Source: Propionibacteriaceae bacterium
Lineage (GTDB): Bacteria; Actinomycetota; Actinomycetes; Propionibacteriales; Propionibacteriaceae
Direction: 5' to 3'
NCBI GenBank assembly: GCA_031282235.1
Contig: JAITED010000004.1
Span: forward strand, 1-9,550
DNA: 9,550 nt
The notes under the pieces were generated by a model. That model ran no database searches. It saw nothing but the letters and a program-made list of their open reading frames with translations, and had not been told where the DNA came from. The position numbers were made by a program, and so were the translations under genes. Below are positions 8,000 to 9,550 of the stretch, piece after piece; within the stretch, counting starts at the first letter, position 1; every line of letters begins with the position of its first letter.

Positions 8000-8028
8000 A
8001 TGTTACCGCTCACAGTAAGGGGAGTCAA
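8000..8028 (-). promoter_or_regulatory. Main promoter of the arabinose transport/catabolism operon
   Basis: On the minus strand there is a -35 TTGACT (8023-8028, 5 of 6 matches to consensus), a 17-base spacer, and a -10 TAACAT (8000-8005, 4 of 6). The predicted start falls near 7993-7996, giving a leader of about 80 nt before the ATG at 7913. Operator 2 covers the -10 and part of the spacer; operator 1 covers the first transcribed bases. Confidence 0.65.
8001..8014. promoter_or_regulatory. LacI-family operator 2 (overlaps -10/spacer)
   Basis: Read on the minus strand this is TGTGAGCGGTAACA, two differences from the symmetric lac-type core and one from operator 1. Its centre is 21 bp from that of operator 1, about two helical turns, so both lie on the same DNA face. 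It occupies the -10 element and the 3' part of the spacer, so binding would exclude RNA polymerase. Confidence 0.75.
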
Positions 8029-8062
8029 GGCACTTTATGCTGATAATTTATTATGAAATCCC

Positions 8063-9100
8063 TCAGCTTCGGGCGGGACCGCTGGAAGCGCGGCGCACTA
8101 GAGTCGGCGGGATAAACCCGCATTCTGGAGTGCCGCCACCGATTAGAGTTAGCAGCATCTCCACCGAAATCCGCCCCAGCGTTGTATGGTCTTGCCGGAT
8201 AGTGGTAAGCGGGGGGCGAAGCTGCTCAGTGCCCAGGATGTCATCAAAGCCCACCACAGAGATATCCTCCGGAATCCGCAACCCGGCCTCACCAAATGCC
8301 CGAAGCGCACCAATTGCTAACTGGTCATTCGCGGCGAACACCGCCGTCGGAAGTTTCTTTTCACTTTGCAGCAGTTTTTGCGCCAACTCATAACCGGTGG
8401 TCGCATCCCAAGCGCCGTCAAACAAAACCTCAGCTGGCAAACCGTGCTCCGCTAGTTCTAGCTGCCACCCTGCTATGCGCTCTAAGGCATGGAAGTCGCT
8501 GCGTGGCCCCGAAAAATGGGCTATGTGAACATGCCCTAACTCAATTAGATGACGCACCGCGAGCCGCGCCCCAAGTTTTTGATCTATGTCCAAATAAGGC
8601 AAATCGTATTCTTTTGTCGAACCGGATGTCACCAGCACCATCGGGGTGTTCTCGACAGCTTTAGCCGCCGAATCCAGCGCTATCTTATTTGGGGCAATCA
8701 CGGCGATACCATCAGCGCCCTGGTCGATAAAGTGGTTGACCGCCCTAGTCATTCCAGTCTCGTCCACGAGTTGCATCGAAGCTACGCTAACCCAATAACC
8801 GGCTTCATGGGCGGCTTGTTCGATGCCTAGCAGTGTGCCGGATGGCCCGGAAAGTTGCGTGTCCGTTACCACCGTACCGATAATTTTGCTCTCTTTTGAT
8901 GCCAACGCTCTAGCTGCCATATTGCGCCGATAACCCAGCTTTTCTACAGCCTCCAACACGCTCTCTTTAGCTTCCTGACTCACCCAGTGGTAGCCGTTCA
9001 ACACCCGCGATACCGTCTGGTGCGAGACTCCAGCTATTTTGGCAACATCTCCCATTGTGGGTGCACGATGCCCAGCGCCATTGGCGTCGCCCATGCCCAT
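8063..9100 (-). CDS. LacI/GalR-family transcriptional repressor of the arabinose operon
   Basis: A 345-residue regulator of the usual length. The helix-turn-helix spans about 15-36 (TMGDVAKIAGVSHQTVSRVLN). The recognition helix has His27-Gln28...Arg32 where E. coli LacI has Tyr17-Gln18...Arg22. The hinge helix follows at about 60-68 with Leu66 in the minor-groove-intercalating position. From about 73 the rest is a PBP-type I effector domain (IIGTVVTD, VIAPNK, FAANDQLAIGALRA, SVVGFDD). The start ATG at 9098-9100 has GAGG at 9107-9110; ATG codons at residues 3 and 16 are alternatives, with 16 at the usual LacI N-terminus but lacking a clear ribosome site. It is transcribed in the same direction as, and 149 bp upstream of, the sugar-binding-protein gene, with two lac-like operators between. 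It probably represses the operon until L-arabinose or a derivative binds; the effector is inferred. It is not an AraC-type or GntR-domain AraR regulator. Confidence 0.93.
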   Translation of the reverse strand: MGMGDANGAGHRAPTMGDVAKIAGVSHQTVSRVLNGYHWVSQEAKESVLEAVEKLGYRRNMAARALASKESKIIGTVVTDTQLSGPSGTLLGIEQAAHEAGYWVSVASMQLVDETGMTRAVNHFIDQGADGIAVIAPNKIALDSAAKAVENTPMVLVTSGSTKEYDLPYLDIDQKLGARLAVRHLIELGHVHIAHFSGPRSDFHALERIAGWQLELAEHGLPAEVLFDGAWDATTGYELAQKLLQSEKKLPTAVFAANDQLAIGALRAFGEAGLRIPEDISVVGFDDILGTEQLRPPLTTIRQDHTTLGRISVEMLLTLIGGGTPECGFIPPTLVRRASSGPARS

Positions 9101-9317
9101 TTGACACCTCGTTACTTCAAACAGCAGGTTCCAAGCTGTGTTATCGCATCCAGATTACTCCTACCGCCTTAGTCAAATGGCGACAGCGCATTAAACGACG
9201 GTTTGTGAGCATGTTACGTAGCCAAATAAGGCCAAACTAACGCAGCGCGCCGATAATTATGCGACGTACCGCAGTGGGCAGTACACAGCATCCGCAGAAA
9301 CGGCGTAAACTCGCTCC
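9101..9317. other. Divergent spacer between the lacI-family gene and pepC
   Basis: This 217-bp noncoding stretch should hold the promoters of both flanking genes. Toward the regulator (minus strand), TTGACT at 9171-9176 could be a -35, but no good -10 sits 16-18 bases downstream of it. A lac-operator half-site TGTGAGC occurs at 9204-9210 with a poor second half. GCCAAA occurs twice, 10 bp apart (9221-9226 and 9231-9236). An AT-rich palindrome ATAATTAT lies at 9253-9260. I see no terminator, tRNA or small gene. Confidence 0.5.
9306..9311 (+). promoter_or_regulatory. Candidate -10 element for a leaderless pepC transcript
   Basis: TAAACT fits the actinobacterial -10 pattern TANNNT and lies six bases before the pepC ATG, so transcription would start at or next to the A of the start codon. 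No ribosome site is visible upstream of that ATG, as expected for a leaderless message. No convincing -35 was found, so this is a tentative call. Confidence 0.4.
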
Positions 9318-9550
9318 ATGCCTGATTCTTTATTACCAGCACTCCAAATAGCTGAGATTGATGCGCTGCGCGCCGGGTTCGATGCCGACAGCGCAGCCCG
9401 CCTACTACAAAACGCCGTCGCCAATGTGGACGTGAAAAACGTGGCGTTAGACCGGAAGATTGTCACCGCGATTGATACGTCTATGAGCATCCAGCTCGAC
9501 ACTTGGCCGATTACCAACCAGAAGAAATCGGGGCGCTGCTGGCTGTTTGC
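9318..9550 (+). CDS. pepC: Aminopeptidase C / bleomycin hydrolase, C1 cysteine peptidase (N-terminal part)
   Basis: Cytoplasmic papain-like aminopeptidase that trims peptides. Only the first 77 codons are in the window; the frame is open at the edge. The segment ITNQKKSGRCWLF (65-77) is the family's active-site block, with oxyanion-hole Gln68 and nucleophile Cys74 followed by Trp75. The preceding region (residues 15-62) resembles the N-terminal arm of PepC proteins. The start is well fixed: an in-frame TAA lies at 9306-9308, and the next in-frame Met is residue 56. There is no Shine-Dalgarno sequence, so translation may be leaderless. It is divergent from the arabinose operon and has no evident link to it; it is probably a housekeeping gene at the locus border. 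The His and Asn of the catalytic triad lie outside the window. Confidence 0.9.
   Translation, partial: MPDSLLPALQIAEIDALRAGFDADSAARLLQNAVANVDVKNVALDRKIVTAIDTSMSIQLDTWPITNQKKSGRCWLF

Noticed and set aside
7978..8016. CRP/GlxR-type site (TGTGA-N6-TCACA)
   Set aside because: TGTGA is present, but the half-site spacing is four rather than six bases and the centre is GCGC or GCGG, which fits a LacI-family operator better.
9257..9517. Minus-strand frame of 86 codons at the right edge
   Set aside because: It overlaps the pepC start on the opposite strand. The plus strand carries a diagnostic active-site motif, while this frame has none.

Overview
The window reads as an L-arabinose catabolic locus of a Gram-positive bacterium, most likely a mid-GC actinobacterium. 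Base composition looks close to half G+C by eye (not computed). The case for an actinobacterium rests on three things: moderate GC, the combination of a ChvE/Mms-type sugar importer with AraA, AraD and an FGGY kinase, and a C1-family aminopeptidase (PepC) next door. The family-level placement (for example Actinomycetaceae) is a guess.

Layout, in the direction of transcription of the main operon (minus strand, high to low coordinates). A LacI-family repressor (8063-9100) comes first, followed by a 149-bp control region (7914-8062). This holds a good sigma-70-type promoter with two lac-operator-like palindromes, one over the -10/spacer and one just downstream of the predicted transcription start. 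Then come a lipoprotein sugar-binding protein (6774-7913), a double-domain ABC ATPase (5175-6728), a permease (3929-5182), L-ribulose-5-phosphate 4-epimerase araD (3198-3887), L-arabinose isomerase araA (1645-3144) and an FGGY ribulokinase, araB (1590 down to the window edge; 530 codons are visible and no stop is reached). Gaps are 41 to 54 bp, except for an 8-bp overlap between ATPase and permease, so the six genes look like one transcript. Beyond a 217-bp divergent spacer, a plus-strand gene (9318 to the edge) encodes the N-terminus of a PepC/bleomycin-hydrolase aminopeptidase. It is unrelated in function.

How it works together: the binding protein captures a pentose (inferred to be L-arabinose from the neighbours) and the CUT2-class ATPase and permease import it. 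AraA converts arabinose to L-ribulose, the kinase makes L-ribulose-5-phosphate, and AraD epimerises this to D-xylulose-5-phosphate for the pentose phosphate or phosphoketolase routes. The LacI-family protein probably represses the operon through the paired operators and is released by sugar.

I found no mobile element, CRISPR array, tRNA or rRNA, and nothing suggesting a new defence or mobile system. The more interesting observations are regulatory: operators very close to the symmetric E. coli lac operator core, paired 21 bp apart; a hairpin in the araD-araA gap; an apparent leaderless start for pepC; and a start-site correction for araA.
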